From Streptococcus oralis (lineage in GTDB: Bacteria > Bacillota > Bacilli > Lactobacillales > Streptococcaceae), in NCBI RefSeq assembly GCF_016028255.1, contig NZ_CP065707.1:558001-622000 (forward strand): a DNA stretch of 64,000 nt, in the 5' to 3' direction. Below are positions 55,762 through 64,000 of the stretch, piece after piece (position 1 is the first letter of the stretch; each line of letters begins with the position of its first letter). Position numbers and translations under genes: made by a program. Below the pieces are notes generated by a model, which was not told where the DNA came from, did no database searches, and saw only the letters and a program-made list of their open reading frames with translations.

Positions 55762-56778
55762 CTAAGACCATTCGTTTTCTGCTTTAAATTCGTTGTTCAT
55801 GATGTCATTGATTGCTTCTTTGATATTGACACCTTCATAGATAACTCGATAAATGGCTTGTGTGATTGGCATGTAGACACCCAATTCCTGAGCCAGTTCG
55901 TAAGCTGCTCGAGTCGTTGAAATTCCTTCAATGACCATGCCCATGTTGGCTTCGATGTCTGCGAGGGATTCTCCACGACCGAGAGCGTCACCTGCCCTCC
56001 AGTTACGAGAGTGGACAGATGTCCCTGTTACGATCAAATCACCAACTCCAGAAAGACCGCTATAAGTCAGAGGATTAGCTCCAAGAGCGACACCTAGACG
56101 GGTGATTTCTGCCAAGCCACGGGCGATGATGGCTGCCTTGGCATTGTCGCCAAATCCTAGACCATGTAATGCTCCAGCACCAACTGCGATGATGTTTTTA
56201 AGAGCACCAGCGGTTTCAACCCCGATAACATCCGTATTGGTATAGAGGCGGAAGTAGTGATTGCTAAAGAGATTTTGTACGTACTGAGCAGTTTCAAGGT
56301 CTTTAGAGGCTGCGGTGATCAAGGTGATATCGCGTACAATCGTTTCCTCAGCGTGGCTAGGACCTGAAACAACGATGATGTCACTACGGAGGTCAGCTGG
56401 AATTTCCTCTTCAAGAATGGTTGATAGGCGTTTGTGACTATCTGGTTCCAAGCCTTTGGAGGCATGCATGATGACAACCTTGTGATCAAGTACCTGTGCT
56501 ACTTGTTGGGCAACCAGTCTCGTTACTTTTGTTGGGACTACAAATAAAACAGCATCCACATCCTTTAGTGTTTCTTTCAAGTCATGGTATGCCTTGATGT
56601 TTTCGTCGAGTAGGATGTCTTTAAAGTAGCGTTTGTTTGTATGTTGGCTATTGATTTCATCGATCTGGTCGGGAATATTTCCCCAAATGCGAACCTCGTG
56701 TCCATTGTCGTTTAGGACCTGCGAAAGGGCAGTCCCCCAAGAACCAGGACCCAAGACAGCGATGGTTTGTTTCTTCAT
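55762..56778 (-). CDS. gpsA: Glycerol-3-phosphate dehydrogenase [NAD(P)+]
   Basis: A 338-residue enzyme reducing dihydroxyacetone phosphate to glycerol 3-phosphate for phospholipid synthesis. The dinucleotide-binding motif [13 protein letters not shown] is at the start, the catalytic lysine in [20 protein letters not shown], and the substrate segment [18 protein letters not shown] follows. AGGAGGAG precedes the ATG. TGGTAAAAT on the minus strand (56817-56809) is a probable extended -10. Confidence 0.96.
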   Translation of the reverse strand: MKKQTIAVLGPGSWGTALSQVLNDNGHEVRIWGNIPDQIDEINSQHTNKRYFKDILLDENIKAYHDLKETLKDVDAVLFVVPTKVTRLVAQQVAQVLDHKVVIMHASKGLEPDSHKRLSTILEEEIPADLRSDIIVVSGPSHAEETIVRDITLITAASKDLETAQYVQNLFSNHYFRLYTNTDVIGVETAGALKNIIAVGAGALHGLGFGDNAKAAIIARGLAEITRLGVALGANPLTYSGLSGVGDLIVTGTSVHSRNWRAGDALGRGESLADIEANMGMVIEGISTTRAAYELAQELGVYMPITQAIYRVIYEGVNIKEAINDIMNNEFKAENEWS

Positions 56779-56881
56779 CTTCTCCTCCTTTTAAGAGTTC
56801 TTCTTTTCATTTTACCATAAAAAGCCTTTTCATGCATTACTTGCGAGTGAAAGCGCACTAATTTGTAATAAGAAAACGCCT

Positions 56882-56910
56882 TTGACAAGATTCCTCTTTT
56901 TTGCTAGAAT
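56882..56910 (+). promoter_or_regulatory. Promoter of the two-gene ABC exporter operon
   Basis: A consensus TTGACA (56882-56887) and TAGAAT (56905-56910) are 17 bases apart. A leader of about 65 bases follows, with a possible 14-codon ORF at 56928-56972 that lacks a clear ribosome site. Confidence 0.85.
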
Positions 56911-56984
56911 AGCATCAACATGAAAGAATGAGAGGAGCTGGCGAATTTCGTCACTCCCTTTTGTCTATCTGATTAGGAGGAAGT

Positions 56985-58691
56985 ATGCTGATTGAAAAAA
57001 TTAAAGCCTATAAATGGCAAGCCTTGGCATCCTTTGTGATGACAGGCTTGATGGTTGCGAGCTCGCTCTTGCAACCTCGCTATTTGCAGGAGGTTTTAGA
57101 TGCTCTACTGGCTGGCCAACATGAGGCTATTTATAGTATTGGGGCATGGTTGATAGGAGTAGCCCTCGTGGGTCTGGTTGCAGGTGGTGTCAATGTTATT
57201 CTTGCAGCCTATATCGCTCAGGGAGTATCTTCGGACCTTCGTGAAGATGCTTTTCGTAAGATCCAAACCTTTTCTTATGCCAACATTGAGCGGTTTAATG
57301 CTGGGAATCTGGTTGTCCGCATGACCAATGATATCAACCAAATTCAGAACATGGTGATGATGGTTTTCCAAATCCTTTTCCGTCTTCCTTTGCTTTTTAT
57401 TGGTTCCTTTATCTTAGCGGTTCACACCCTGCCTTCGCTTTGGTGGGTAATTGTCCTTATGGTAGTGCTGATTTTTGCGCTTACAGGTATCATGATGGGA
57501 ATGATGGGGCCACGCTTTGCCAAGTTTCAAACCCTTCTTGAACGAATTAATGCCATCGCCAAGGAAAATCTACGTGGTGTGCGTGTGGTCAAATCCTTTG
57601 TGCAGGAAAAAGAGCAATTTGACAAGTTTACTGAGGTCTCAGATGAGCTTCTGGGACAAAATATTTATATTGGTTATGCCTTTTCAGTAGTGGAACCTTT
57701 TATGATGCTCATTGGGTACGGAGCGGTTTTCCTCTCCATCTGGTTGGTTGCGGGAATGGCTCAGTCGGATCCGTCAGTCGTTGGTTCTATTGCTTCCTTT
57801 GTTAACTATCTCAGTCAGATTATCTTTACAATCGTCATGGTTGGATTTTTAGGGAATTCTGTCAGTCGGGCTATGATTTCGATGATGCGTATCCGTGAGG
57901 TTCTAGATACCGAGCCAGCGATGACTTTTAAGGATCTTCCAGATGAGGATCTAGAAGGAAGTCTCTCTTTTGAAAATGTGACCTTCACTTATCCTGCTGA
58001 TGAAGAGCCCATGCTTAAGAATGTAAGTTTTGAAGTTGCGCCAGGTCAGATGGTCGGTGTGGTTGGAGCGACTGGGGCAGGTAAGTCCACCCTTGCCCAG
58101 TTAATTCCACGACTTTTTGATCCACAGGAGGGATCTATCAAGATTGGTGGCAAGGATATTCGAGACGTCAGCGAGGGAACCTTGCGTAAAACAGTTTCCA
58201 TCGTCTTGCAACGTGCTATTCTCTTTAGTGGGACCATTGCAGATAATCTCCGTCAAGGAAAAGGCAATGCCAGCGTGTCCGAACTGGAACGTGCGGCACG
58301 TATCGCCCAAGCCAGTGAATTTATTGGACGTATGGAAAACAAATTTGAGAGTCAGGTCGAAGAACGTGGTACCAACTTTTCTGGTGGACAAAAGCAACGG
58401 ATGTCCATTGCCCGTGGGATTGTCAGCAATCCCCGTATCCTGATTTTTGACGATTCGACTTCGGCCTTGGATGCCAAGTCAGAGAGACTCGTGCAGGAAG
58501 CTTTGAACAAAGACCTGAAAGGGACAACAACCATTATCATCGCTCAAAAAATCAGCTCAGTCGTCCATGCAGACAAGATTTTGGTCTTGGACCAAGGGCG
58601 CTTGATTGGAGAAGGAAGGCATGCAGACTTGGTAGCTAGCAATGCTGTCTACCGTGAGATCTACGAAACACAAAAGGGAAAGGAGGAATAA
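56985..58691 (+). CDS. Heterodimeric multidrug-type ABC exporter, subunit 1 (degenerate ATP site)
   Basis: A 568-residue half transporter: six N-terminal helices (about 1-310), then a nucleotide-binding domain. It has Walker A GATGAGKST and signature FSGGQKQRMSIAR. The Walker B end is FDDSTSALD with Asp where the catalytic Glu is expected, and the H-loop is IIAQKISS with Gln for His. Such changes mark the partner with one non-catalytic site in BmrCD/LmrCD-like heterodimers. AGGAGG precedes the ATG. The next gene supplies the other half. The substrate is unknown. Confidence 0.9.
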   Translation: MLIEKIKAYKWQALASFVMTGLMVASSLLQPRYLQEVLDALLAGQHEAIYSIGAWLIGVALVGLVAGGVNVILAAYIAQGVSSDLREDAFRKIQTFSYANIERFNAGNLVVRMTNDINQIQNMVMMVFQILFRLPLLFIGSFILAVHTLPSLWWVIVLMVVLIFALTGIMMGMMGPRFAKFQTLLERINAIAKENLRGVRVVKSFVQEKEQFDKFTEVSDELLGQNIYIGYAFSVVEPFMMLIGYGAVFLSIWLVAGMAQSDPSVVGSIASFVNYLSQIIFTIVMVGFLGNSVSRAMISMMRIREVLDTEPAMTFKDLPDEDLEGSLSFENVTFTYPADEEPMLKNVSFEVAPGQMVGVVGATGAGKSTLAQLIPRLFDPQEGSIKIGGKDIRDVSEGTLRKTVSIVLQRAILFSGTIADNLRQGKGNASVSELERAARIAQASEFIGRMENKFESQVEERGTNFSGGQKQRMSIARGIVSNPRILIFDDSTSALDAKSERLVQEALNKDLKGTTTIIIAQKISSVVHADKILVLDQGRLIGEGRHADLVASNAVYREIYETQKGKEE

Positions 58692-58692
58692 A

Positions 58693-60459
58693 ATGAAAAC
58701 CGTTCGATTTTTCTGGAATTATTTTAAAGTTTACAAGCTCTCCTTTGTCATTGTGATTCTGATGGTTGCAATTGCGACGATTGCCCAAGCTCTCTTTCCT
58801 GTTTTTTCGGGTCAAGCAGTGACGGAGCTCGCTAATCTAGTTCTAGCTTATCAAGATGGAACTTCCGAACTAGCCTGGCAAAGTTTGTCAGCTCTGATGC
58901 TGAATCTAGCACTGGTTGTGCTGGTTTTGGTAGTGTCCAGTTTGATTTACATGGCCTTGATGACCCGTGTGATTGCCGAGTCGACAAATGAAATGCGTAA
59001 GGGTCTTTTTGGCAAACTTTCACGTTTGACGGTTTCTTTCTTTGACCGCCACCAGGATGGTGACATCCTCTCTCGCTTCACTAGTGACTTAGACAATATC
59101 CTTCAAGCCTTCAATGAAAGTCTAGTTCAGGTTATGAGCAATATTGCTCTTTACATCGGTTTAATTTTTGTCATGTTTTCGAGAAATGTGACGCTAGCCC
59201 TGATAACAGTAGCCAGCACTCCGGTGGCCTTTCTCATGTTGGTCTTCATCGTGAAAATGGCCCGCAAGTACACTAATCTCCAGCAAAAAGAGGTTGGGAA
59301 ACTCAATGCTTACATGGATGAGAGTATTTCTGGACAGAAAACTTTTATCGTACAAGGGATTCAAGACGACATCGTAGCAGGCTTTGTGGAGCGAAATGAG
59401 CGTGTGCGCAAGGCAACCTTTAAAGGGAGAATGTTCTCAGGCATCCTCTTTCCTGTTATGAATGGGATGAGTTTGGTCAACACAGCCATCGTCATTTTTG
59501 CAGGTTCTGCGGTCTTGCTGAACGATCCAAGTATCGAAACAACGACGGCCCTAGGTTTGATTGTCATGTTTACTCAATTTTCTCAGCAGTACTACCAGCC
59601 GATTATCCAGGTGGCTGCGAGTTGGGGGAGCCTCCAGTTGGCCTTTACTGGAGCGGATCGTATCCAAGAAATGTTCGATGCAGAAGAAGAGATTCGCCCG
59701 CAAAATGCACCGGCCTTTACGGAATTACGAGAAGGTGTTGAAATCAGTCACATTGATTTCTCTTATGTGCCAGATAAGCCGATTTTAAAAGATGTTAGCA
59801 TTTCAGCTCCTAAGGGGCAGATGGTAGCAGTTGTCGGTCCGACTGGTTCAGGGAAGACGACCATCATGAACCTTATCAATCGCTTCTACGATGTGGATGC
59901 AGGTAGCATTTCCTTTGATGGCAAAGATATCCGTGACTACGACTTGGACAGCCTGCGGAGTAAGGTCGGTATTGTCTTGCAGGATTCGGTCTTGTTTAGC
60001 GGAACAATCCGAGACAATATCCGCTTTGGTGTGCCAGATGCCAGTCAGGAAATGGTCGAAGCAGCTGCCAAGGCAACTCATATTCATGACTACATCGAAA
60101 GCTTGCCTGACAAGTATGATACCCTTATTGATGATGAGCAAAATATCTTTTCGACTGGGCAGAAACAATTGATTTCCATCGCTCGAACCTTGATGACAGA
60201 TCCCCAAGTCCTAATTTTAGATGAAGCGACTTCCAATGTGGACACCGTAACAGAAAGCAAAATTCAACATGCCATGGAGGCAGTTGTAGCAGGTCGAACC
60301 AGTTTTGTCATTGCCCATCGTCTCAAGACCATCCTCAATGCCGATCAGATTATTGTCCTCAAAGATGGAGAGGTTATTGAACGTGGAAATCATCACGAGT
60401 TGCTCAAGCTCGGCGGTTTCTACTCAGAACTGTATCACAATCAATTTGTCTTCGAATAG
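58693..60459 (+). CDS. Heterodimeric multidrug-type ABC exporter, subunit 2
   Basis: A 588-residue half transporter with six helices and a nucleotide-binding domain: Walker A GPTGSGKTT, signature FSTGQKQLISIARTL (STGQ rather than SGGQ), Walker B VLILDEATSNVD with the catalytic Glu, and H-loop VIAHRLKT. The altered signature would face the degenerate composite site completed by subunit 1. The start at 58693, right after AGGAGGAAT and one base after the first gene's stop, is preferred to 58642. A hairpin at 60461-60487 ends the operon. Confidence 0.92.
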   Translation: MKTVRFFWNYFKVYKLSFVIVILMVAIATIAQALFPVFSGQAVTELANLVLAYQDGTSELAWQSLSALMLNLALVVLVLVVSSLIYMALMTRVIAESTNEMRKGLFGKLSRLTVSFFDRHQDGDILSRFTSDLDNILQAFNESLVQVMSNIALYIGLIFVMFSRNVTLALITVASTPVAFLMLVFIVKMARKYTNLQQKEVGKLNAYMDESISGQKTFIVQGIQDDIVAGFVERNERVRKATFKGRMFSGILFPVMNGMSLVNTAIVIFAGSAVLLNDPSIETTTALGLIVMFTQFSQQYYQPIIQVAASWGSLQLAFTGADRIQEMFDAEEEIRPQNAPAFTELREGVEISHIDFSYVPDKPILKDVSISAPKGQMVAVVGPTGSGKTTIMNLINRFYDVDAGSISFDGKDIRDYDLDSLRSKVGIVLQDSVLFSGTIRDNIRFGVPDASQEMVEAAAKATHIHDYIESLPDKYDTLIDDEQNIFSTGQKQLISIARTLMTDPQVLILDEATSNVDTVTESKIQHAMEAVVAGRTSFVIAHRLKTILNADQIIVLKDGEVIERGNHHELLKLGGFYSELYHNQFVFE

Positions 60460-60460
60460 A

Positions 60461-60487
60461 AAAGTTGTCCTTATTGGGCAGCTTTTT
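60461..60487 (+). terminator. Terminator after the ABC exporter genes
   Basis: AAAGTTGTCC pairs with GGGCAGCTTT (two G-U pairs) around TTATT and is followed by TT. Confidence 0.7.
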
Positions 60488-60595
60488 CTTATCCATAAAA
60501 AATACTTATCACGGTCTTTAAAAAAACATATTAGACAGGAAAGGGTTGGAGTGATAAGATAAGACTGTCGCAAGAAAATCGAAAGGAGACACATC

Positions 60596-61285
60596 ATGGC
60601 TAGAACGGTTGTAGGAGTTGCTGCAAATCTATGTCCTGTAGATGCAGAAGGGAAAAACATTCACTCATCTGTATCCTGTAAATTTGCAGAGAGCATTCGT
60701 CAAGTCGGTGGTCTCCCTTTAGTAATTCCTGTAGGAGATGAGTCCATTGTGCGCGATTATGTGGAAATGATTGACAAACTCATCTTGACAGGTGGGCAAA
60801 ATGTCCATCCTCAGTTTTATGGAGAGAAAAAGACTATTGAGAGCGATGATTACAACCTTGTACGCGATGAGTTTGAACTAGCCCTCTTGAAAGAAGCGCT
60901 TCGTCAGAATAAACCAATTATGGCAATCTGTCGTGGCGTTCAGTTGGTAAACGTTGCTTTTGGCGGCACCCTCCACCAAGAAATTGAGGGTCACTGGCAA
61001 GGCTTGCCTTTTGGAACATCTCATACTATTGAGACAGTAGAAGGAAGCGTGGTGGCTAAGTTATTTGGTAAAGAAAGTCAAGTAAACTCAGTTCATCGTC
61101 AAAGTATTAAAGACTTGGCACCTAATTTCCGCGTAACTGCAGTAGATCCACGTGACCAAACGATTGAAGCAATCGAATCTATCGATGAACACCGTATTAT
61201 TGGTTTGCAGTGGCATCCAGAATTTTTGGTCAATAAAGAGGATGGCAACTTAGAATTATTTGAGTATTTATTGAATGAATTGTAA
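60596..61285 (+). CDS. Class I glutamine amidotransferase-like peptidase (PuuD/gamma-glutamyl hydrolase type)
   Basis: A 229-residue cytoplasmic enzyme. The nucleophile motif is MAICRGVQLVNVAFGG (Cys at about residue 105), and the catalytic His-Glu are in GLQWHPEFL near the C-terminus. Relatives hydrolyse gamma-glutamyl bonds, such as gamma-glutamyl-GABA. Whether polyamine products are its substrate here is not shown by neighbours. AAGGAGACACATC precedes the ATG. It is a single-gene unit with its own terminator. Confidence 0.88.
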   Translation: MARTVVGVAANLCPVDAEGKNIHSSVSCKFAESIRQVGGLPLVIPVGDESIVRDYVEMIDKLILTGGQNVHPQFYGEKKTIESDDYNLVRDEFELALLKEALRQNKPIMAICRGVQLVNVAFGGTLHQEIEGHWQGLPFGTSHTIETVEGSVVAKLFGKESQVNSVHRQSIKDLAPNFRVTAVDPRDQTIEAIESIDEHRIIGLQWHPEFLVNKEDGNLELFEYLLNEL

Positions 61286-61310
61286 CGACTGGAAACCTAG
61301 TCGTTTTTTT
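61284..61310 (+). terminator. Terminator after the amidotransferase-like gene
   Basis: AACGACT pairs with AGTCGTT around GGAAACCT, followed by a run of T. The stem begins within the stop codon. Confidence 0.85.
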
Positions 61311-61456
61311 GTCTTATTTCGTTCAAATTTTAATATTGTAACATTTTTTACGCAAATGTTTAAATTATGATAAAATTTGGAAAAATTCAGTATAAAAACT
61401 TGAAAAAATCTAAGGTAAGGGTTATGATAGAAGAGAAGAAATTTTGGAGGAATATT

Positions 61457-62806
61457 ATGTCACATATTAAATTTGATTATTCAAAAGTATTAGATAAATT
61501 TGTTGCACCACATGAACTAGATTATATGCAGCCTCAAGTGACTGCAGCAGATTCTGCTCTGAGAAATGGTACAGGTCCTGGGGCAGAAATGACTGGCTGG
61601 TTGAACTTACCTGAAGAATATGACAAAGATGAATTTGCTCGTATTCAAAAGGCTGCTGCTAAAATCCAATCTGATAGTGAGGTATTGATCGTAATCGGTA
61701 TTGGTGGTTCCTATTTAGGAGCTCGTGCAGCTATTGATTTCTTGAATAATTCATTTGTAAACTTGCAAAGAAAGGAAGAACGCAAGGCACCTCAGATCCT
61801 CTATGCTGGAAACTCTATCTCTTCAAGCTATTTGGCTGATTTGGTAGACTATGTATCAGACAAAGATTTCTCAGTAAACGTGATTTCTAAATCAGGTACA
61901 ACAACTGAACCGGCTATTGCTTTCCGTGTCTTCAAAGAACTCTTGGTTAAGAAGTACGGTCAAGAAGAAGCTAACCAACGTATCTACGCAACTACAGACC
62001 GCGCTAAAGGTGCAGTTAAAGTTGAAGCAGATGCTAATGGCTGGGATACTTTTGTAGTGCCTGATAGTGTAGGTGGTCGTTTTACAGTATTGACAGCAGT
62101 GGGGCTCTTGCCAATCGCAGCTGCAGGAGCTGATATCAGCAAGTTAATGGAAGGAGCAAATGCTGCTCGCAAGGCTTATGCTTCTGATAAGTTGGCTGAA
62201 AATGAAGCATATCAATATGCAGTTGTACGCAATATCTTGTACCGTAAAGGTTATCTGACAGAAGTTCTAGCTAACTATGAACCATCTCTGCAATACTTCT
62301 CTGAGTGGTGGAAGCAACTGGCTGGTGAGTCAGAAGGGAAAGACCAAAAAGGGATTTATCCAACTTCAGCTAACTTCTCAACAGACTTGCACTCTCTGGG
62401 ACAATTTATCCAGGAAGGTACCCGTATCCTCTTTGAAACAGTTATCCGTGTAGATAAACCTCGCAAAAATGTGCTGATTCCTGAATTGGCAGAAGACTTG
62501 GACGGTCTTGGCTACTTGCAAGGAAAAGATGTTGACTTTGTCAATAAAAAAGCTACAGATGGAGTGCTGTTAGCACACACTGATGGTGGAGTTCCAAATA
62601 TGTTTGTGACACTGCCTGAGCAAGATGAGTTCACTTTGGGCTACACTATTTACTTCTTTGAGTTGGCTATTGCTCTTTCTGGCTACCTGAATGGTATCAA
62701 TCCATTTGACCAGCCTGGAGTTGAAGCTTATAAGAAAAACATGTTTGCTCTTCTTGGGAAACCAGGCTTTGAAGAGCTGGGTGCTGAGTTGAATGCACGC
62801 CTTTGA
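61457..62806 (+). CDS. pgi: Glucose-6-phosphate isomerase
   Basis: A glycolytic enzyme of 449 residues interconverting glucose and fructose 6-phosphates. Sugar-phosphate motifs are visible: [18 protein letters not shown] (about 76-93), [16 protein letters not shown] and [17 protein letters not shown]. Later blocks are [15 protein letters not shown] and [20 protein letters not shown]. The start at 61457 has TTGGAGG six bases upstream; an open frame continues to 61367 but has no ribosome site. Confidence 0.96.
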   Translation: MSHIKFDYSKVLDKFVAPHELDYMQPQVTAADSALRNGTGPGAEMTGWLNLPEEYDKDEFARIQKAAAKIQSDSEVLIVIGIGGSYLGARAAIDFLNNSFVNLQRKEERKAPQILYAGNSISSSYLADLVDYVSDKDFSVNVISKSGTTTEPAIAFRVFKELLVKKYGQEEANQRIYATTDRAKGAVKVEADANGWDTFVVPDSVGGRFTVLTAVGLLPIAAAGADISKLMEGANAARKAYASDKLAENEAYQYAVVRNILYRKGYLTEVLANYEPSLQYFSEWWKQLAGESEGKDQKGIYPTSANFSTDLHSLGQFIQEGTRILFETVIRVDKPRKNVLIPELAEDLDGLGYLQGKDVDFVNKKATDGVLLAHTDGGVPNMFVTLPEQDEFTLGYTIYFFELAIALSGYLNGINPFDQPGVEAYKKNMFALLGKPGFEELGAELNARL

Positions 62807-62843
62807 TTCTCATATGCTTTGAGTTCATTTAGAATATAAAAAG

Positions 62844-62872
62844 ATCCACAAGTTCATTTCTTGTGGATTTTT
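62844..62872 (+). terminator. Terminator after pgi
   Basis: ATCCACAAG and CTTGTGGAT form a perfect 9-bp stem around TTCATTT, followed by TTTT. Confidence 0.88.
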
Positions 62873-62939
62873 AGTACAAGCCTCTTAATTAGTTTATTAT
62901 TTTTTTTAAAAGTGTAAAAAAGAGTGTCTTAATTCTTTT

Positions 62940-62957
62940 ATGAAAGCGCTGTATAAT
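62940..62957 (+). promoter_or_regulatory. Promoter -10 with overlapping cre-like site (srlD)
   Basis: ATGAAAGCGCTGTAT (62940-62954) fits the cre consensus except for one position, and it overlaps TATAAT at 62952-62957. CcpA repression of the sorbitol genes is expected. No strong -35 is seen. Confidence 0.7.
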
Positions 62958-62989
62958 TGCCTTGTAAATAAAATTTGAGAGGTATCAAA

Positions 62990-63790
62990 ATGAATGATTG
63001 GTTAAACATAAAAGGCAAAACAGTTCTTGTGACTGGCGCGTCATCTGGGATCGGTAAGGCAATCGTTGAAGAATTGCTGGAATTAGGAGTCAATGTAGCG
63101 AATTTTGATCTTAGCGACAACGATTTGCGTCACCCGAATCTATTATTTGTAAAAGTTGATGTAACTTCTCGCTCTGAAGTAGAAGAGGGTGTTGCCAAAA
63201 TAGTTGAAAGATTTGGCAATATTGATGCGGTAGTCAATAATGCAGGGATTAATGTTCCCAGATTATTAATTGATGCAGAAAATCCTAAAGGTCCTTACGA
63301 GTTAGACGATGAAACGTTTGAAAAAGTAACGATGATTAATCAAAAAGGTTTGTATCTGGTTAGTCAGGCAGTGGGACGTATTTTAGTGAAAAATGGAAAA
63401 GGTGTAATTGTGAACATGGCTTCAGAAGCAGGCTTGGAAGGTTCTGAAGGACAAAGTGCCTATGCTGCCACAAAAGCAGCAGTCTATAGTTACACTCGTT
63501 CATGGGCAAAAGAGCTGGGTAAGCATGGTGTACGTGTGGTTGGAATTGCTCCAGGAATTATGGAAGCTACGGGACTTCGAACTCTTTCTTATGAGGAAGC
63601 TCTTGCTTATACCCGTGGAAAGACGGTAGAAGATATTCGAGCTGGTTATGCTTCAACTTCAACAACTCCTTTGGGACGAAGTGGTAAACTACGGGAAGTA
63701 GCTGACCTTGTAGCATTCTATATTTCAGACCGTTCTAGCTATATAACTGGAGTCACTACAAATATTGCCGGAGGGAAAACTCGCGGTTAA
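62990..63790 (+). CDS. srlD: Sorbitol-6-phosphate 2-dehydrogenase (SDR family)
   Basis: A 266-residue NAD-dependent short-chain dehydrogenase that would oxidise sorbitol 6-phosphate to fructose 6-phosphate. It has the cofactor motif TGASSGIGKA (about 15-24), NNAGINVPRL, the catalytic Ser-Tyr-Lys with SAYAATKAA and a C-terminal ISDRSSYITGVTTNIAGG. GAGAGG before the ATG at 62990 fixes the start. A BglG-type regulator gene follows, as in streptococcal sorbitol (gut/srl) operons; PTS genes are expected beyond the window. Confidence 0.85.
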   Translation: MNDWLNIKGKTVLVTGASSGIGKAIVEELLELGVNVANFDLSDNDLRHPNLLFVKVDVTSRSEVEEGVAKIVERFGNIDAVVNNAGINVPRLLIDAENPKGPYELDDETFEKVTMINQKGLYLVSQAVGRILVKNGKGVIVNMASEAGLEGSEGQSAYAATKAAVYSYTRSWAKELGKHGVRVVGIAPGIMEATGLRTLSYEEALAYTRGKTVEDIRAGYASTSTTPLGRSGKLREVADLVAFYISDRSSYITGVTTNIAGGKTRG

Positions 63791-63813
63791 AAAAATGAAG
63801 GTGAGGAAGAGAG

Positions 63814-64000
63814 TTGACCATAGTAAATCGATGGTATAATATTTTAGAAAAAATGGTCTCACAGCCAACTTATTCCTTGGTAGATATGCGCTCAGAGCTG
63901 GATATTAGTATGCAAACCTTGCAAAAGAGTATCCAACAATTAAATGATGTTTTGGCTCCGAGTATCCAGATTATCTCACAAGATGATCAGTTAATGTTAG
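63814..64000 (+). CDS. BglG/MtlR-type transcriptional regulator, N-terminal fragment (sorbitol operon)
   Basis: The first 62 codons of a gene running past the window, starting at TTG 63814 with GAGGAAGAGAG upstream. The visible part (YNILEKMVSQPTYSLVDMRS, LDISMQTLQKSIQQLND) is a helix-turn-helix of the type at the head of PRD-containing activators or antiterminators. With srlD just before it, it is probably the sorbitol operon regulator (gutR/srlR type). PRD and EII domains would be encoded outside the window. Confidence 0.7.
   Translation, partial: MTIVNRWYNILEKMVSQPTYSLVDMRSELDISMQTLQKSIQQLNDVLAPSIQIISQDDQLML

Noticed and set aside
56847..56861. A cre site upstream of gpsA and the ABC exporter
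   Set aside because: GTGAAAGCGCACTAA differs from the consensus at two positions and neither neighbour is a typical carbon-catabolite target, so it is not called.
1..64000. rRNA or tRNA genes
   Set aside because: No conserved rRNA segments or tRNA cloverleafs were recognised by eye; a dedicated search could still find a tRNA in the gaps.

Overview
The window is chromosomal DNA from a Mitis-group Streptococcus (S. mitis/oralis/pneumoniae relatives). The reasons are low G+C, pneumococcus-like gene order (aspS, yitT, malR-A-D-C-X / malQ-glgP, rlmA, P-type ATPase, tyrS, pbp1b, dapD, N-acetyl-diaminopimelate deacetylase, 5-FTHF cyclo-ligase, rhomboid, galU, gpsA, two-gene ABC exporter, pgi) and a BOX-type repeat between malA and malD. 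Species cannot be fixed from sequence reading alone.

Layout. (1) 1-3360: end of a membrane-protein gene, DUF3169 protein, ABC ATPase, permease, CPBP protease and a small membrane protein, all co-directional. (2) 3512-6236: aspS and an overlapping yitT gene. (3) 6257-33385: a 27-kb island bounded by two directly repeated IS3-family (IS150-like) elements. It carries a type VIIb secretion system: esxA, essA, esaB, essB, essC, then effector cassettes, then esaA as the last gene under its own promoter. (4) 33399-43254: maltodextrin regulon, with malR, malA, malD, malC and malX on the minus strand and malQ, glgP on the plus strand, sharing a control region at 38982-39453. (5) 43317-62806: core housekeeping genes, including an rlmA broken by a nonsense codon. 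(6) 62990-64000: start of a sorbitol operon (srlD, then a truncated BglG-type regulator).

The island is the exciting part. One long array holds four LXG modules. Module A (15126-19081) brings YwqH/YwqI-like small helical proteins, a divergent LXG protein, a membrane immunity candidate and DUF4176 proteins. Module B (19195-22133) is a second complete unit. Modules C (22512-25921) and D (25930-29092) share their LXG N-terminal DNA almost exactly with B, but each has its own C-terminal region and its own membrane immunity candidate. D has lost the first about 60 codons and C has no room for a Shine-Dalgarno site, so they look like reserve cassettes that could be swapped onto an expressed LXG head, as proposed for orphan CDI/Rhs tips. 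Scars of a DUF4176 gene plus terminator (three copies) mark the cassette joints.

The IS-bounded island sits exactly in the loop of the hairpin terminator between the convergent genes yitT and malR. Only the outer edges carry a 3-bp duplication (CTG); neither IS alone has one. This suggests that the whole block arrived as one unit, or by recombination between an IS in the loop and an IS-bearing circle. Secretion-core genes supply the machine, the helper proteins probably deliver LXG effectors to it, and the membrane proteins behind each LXG gene probably protect the producer.
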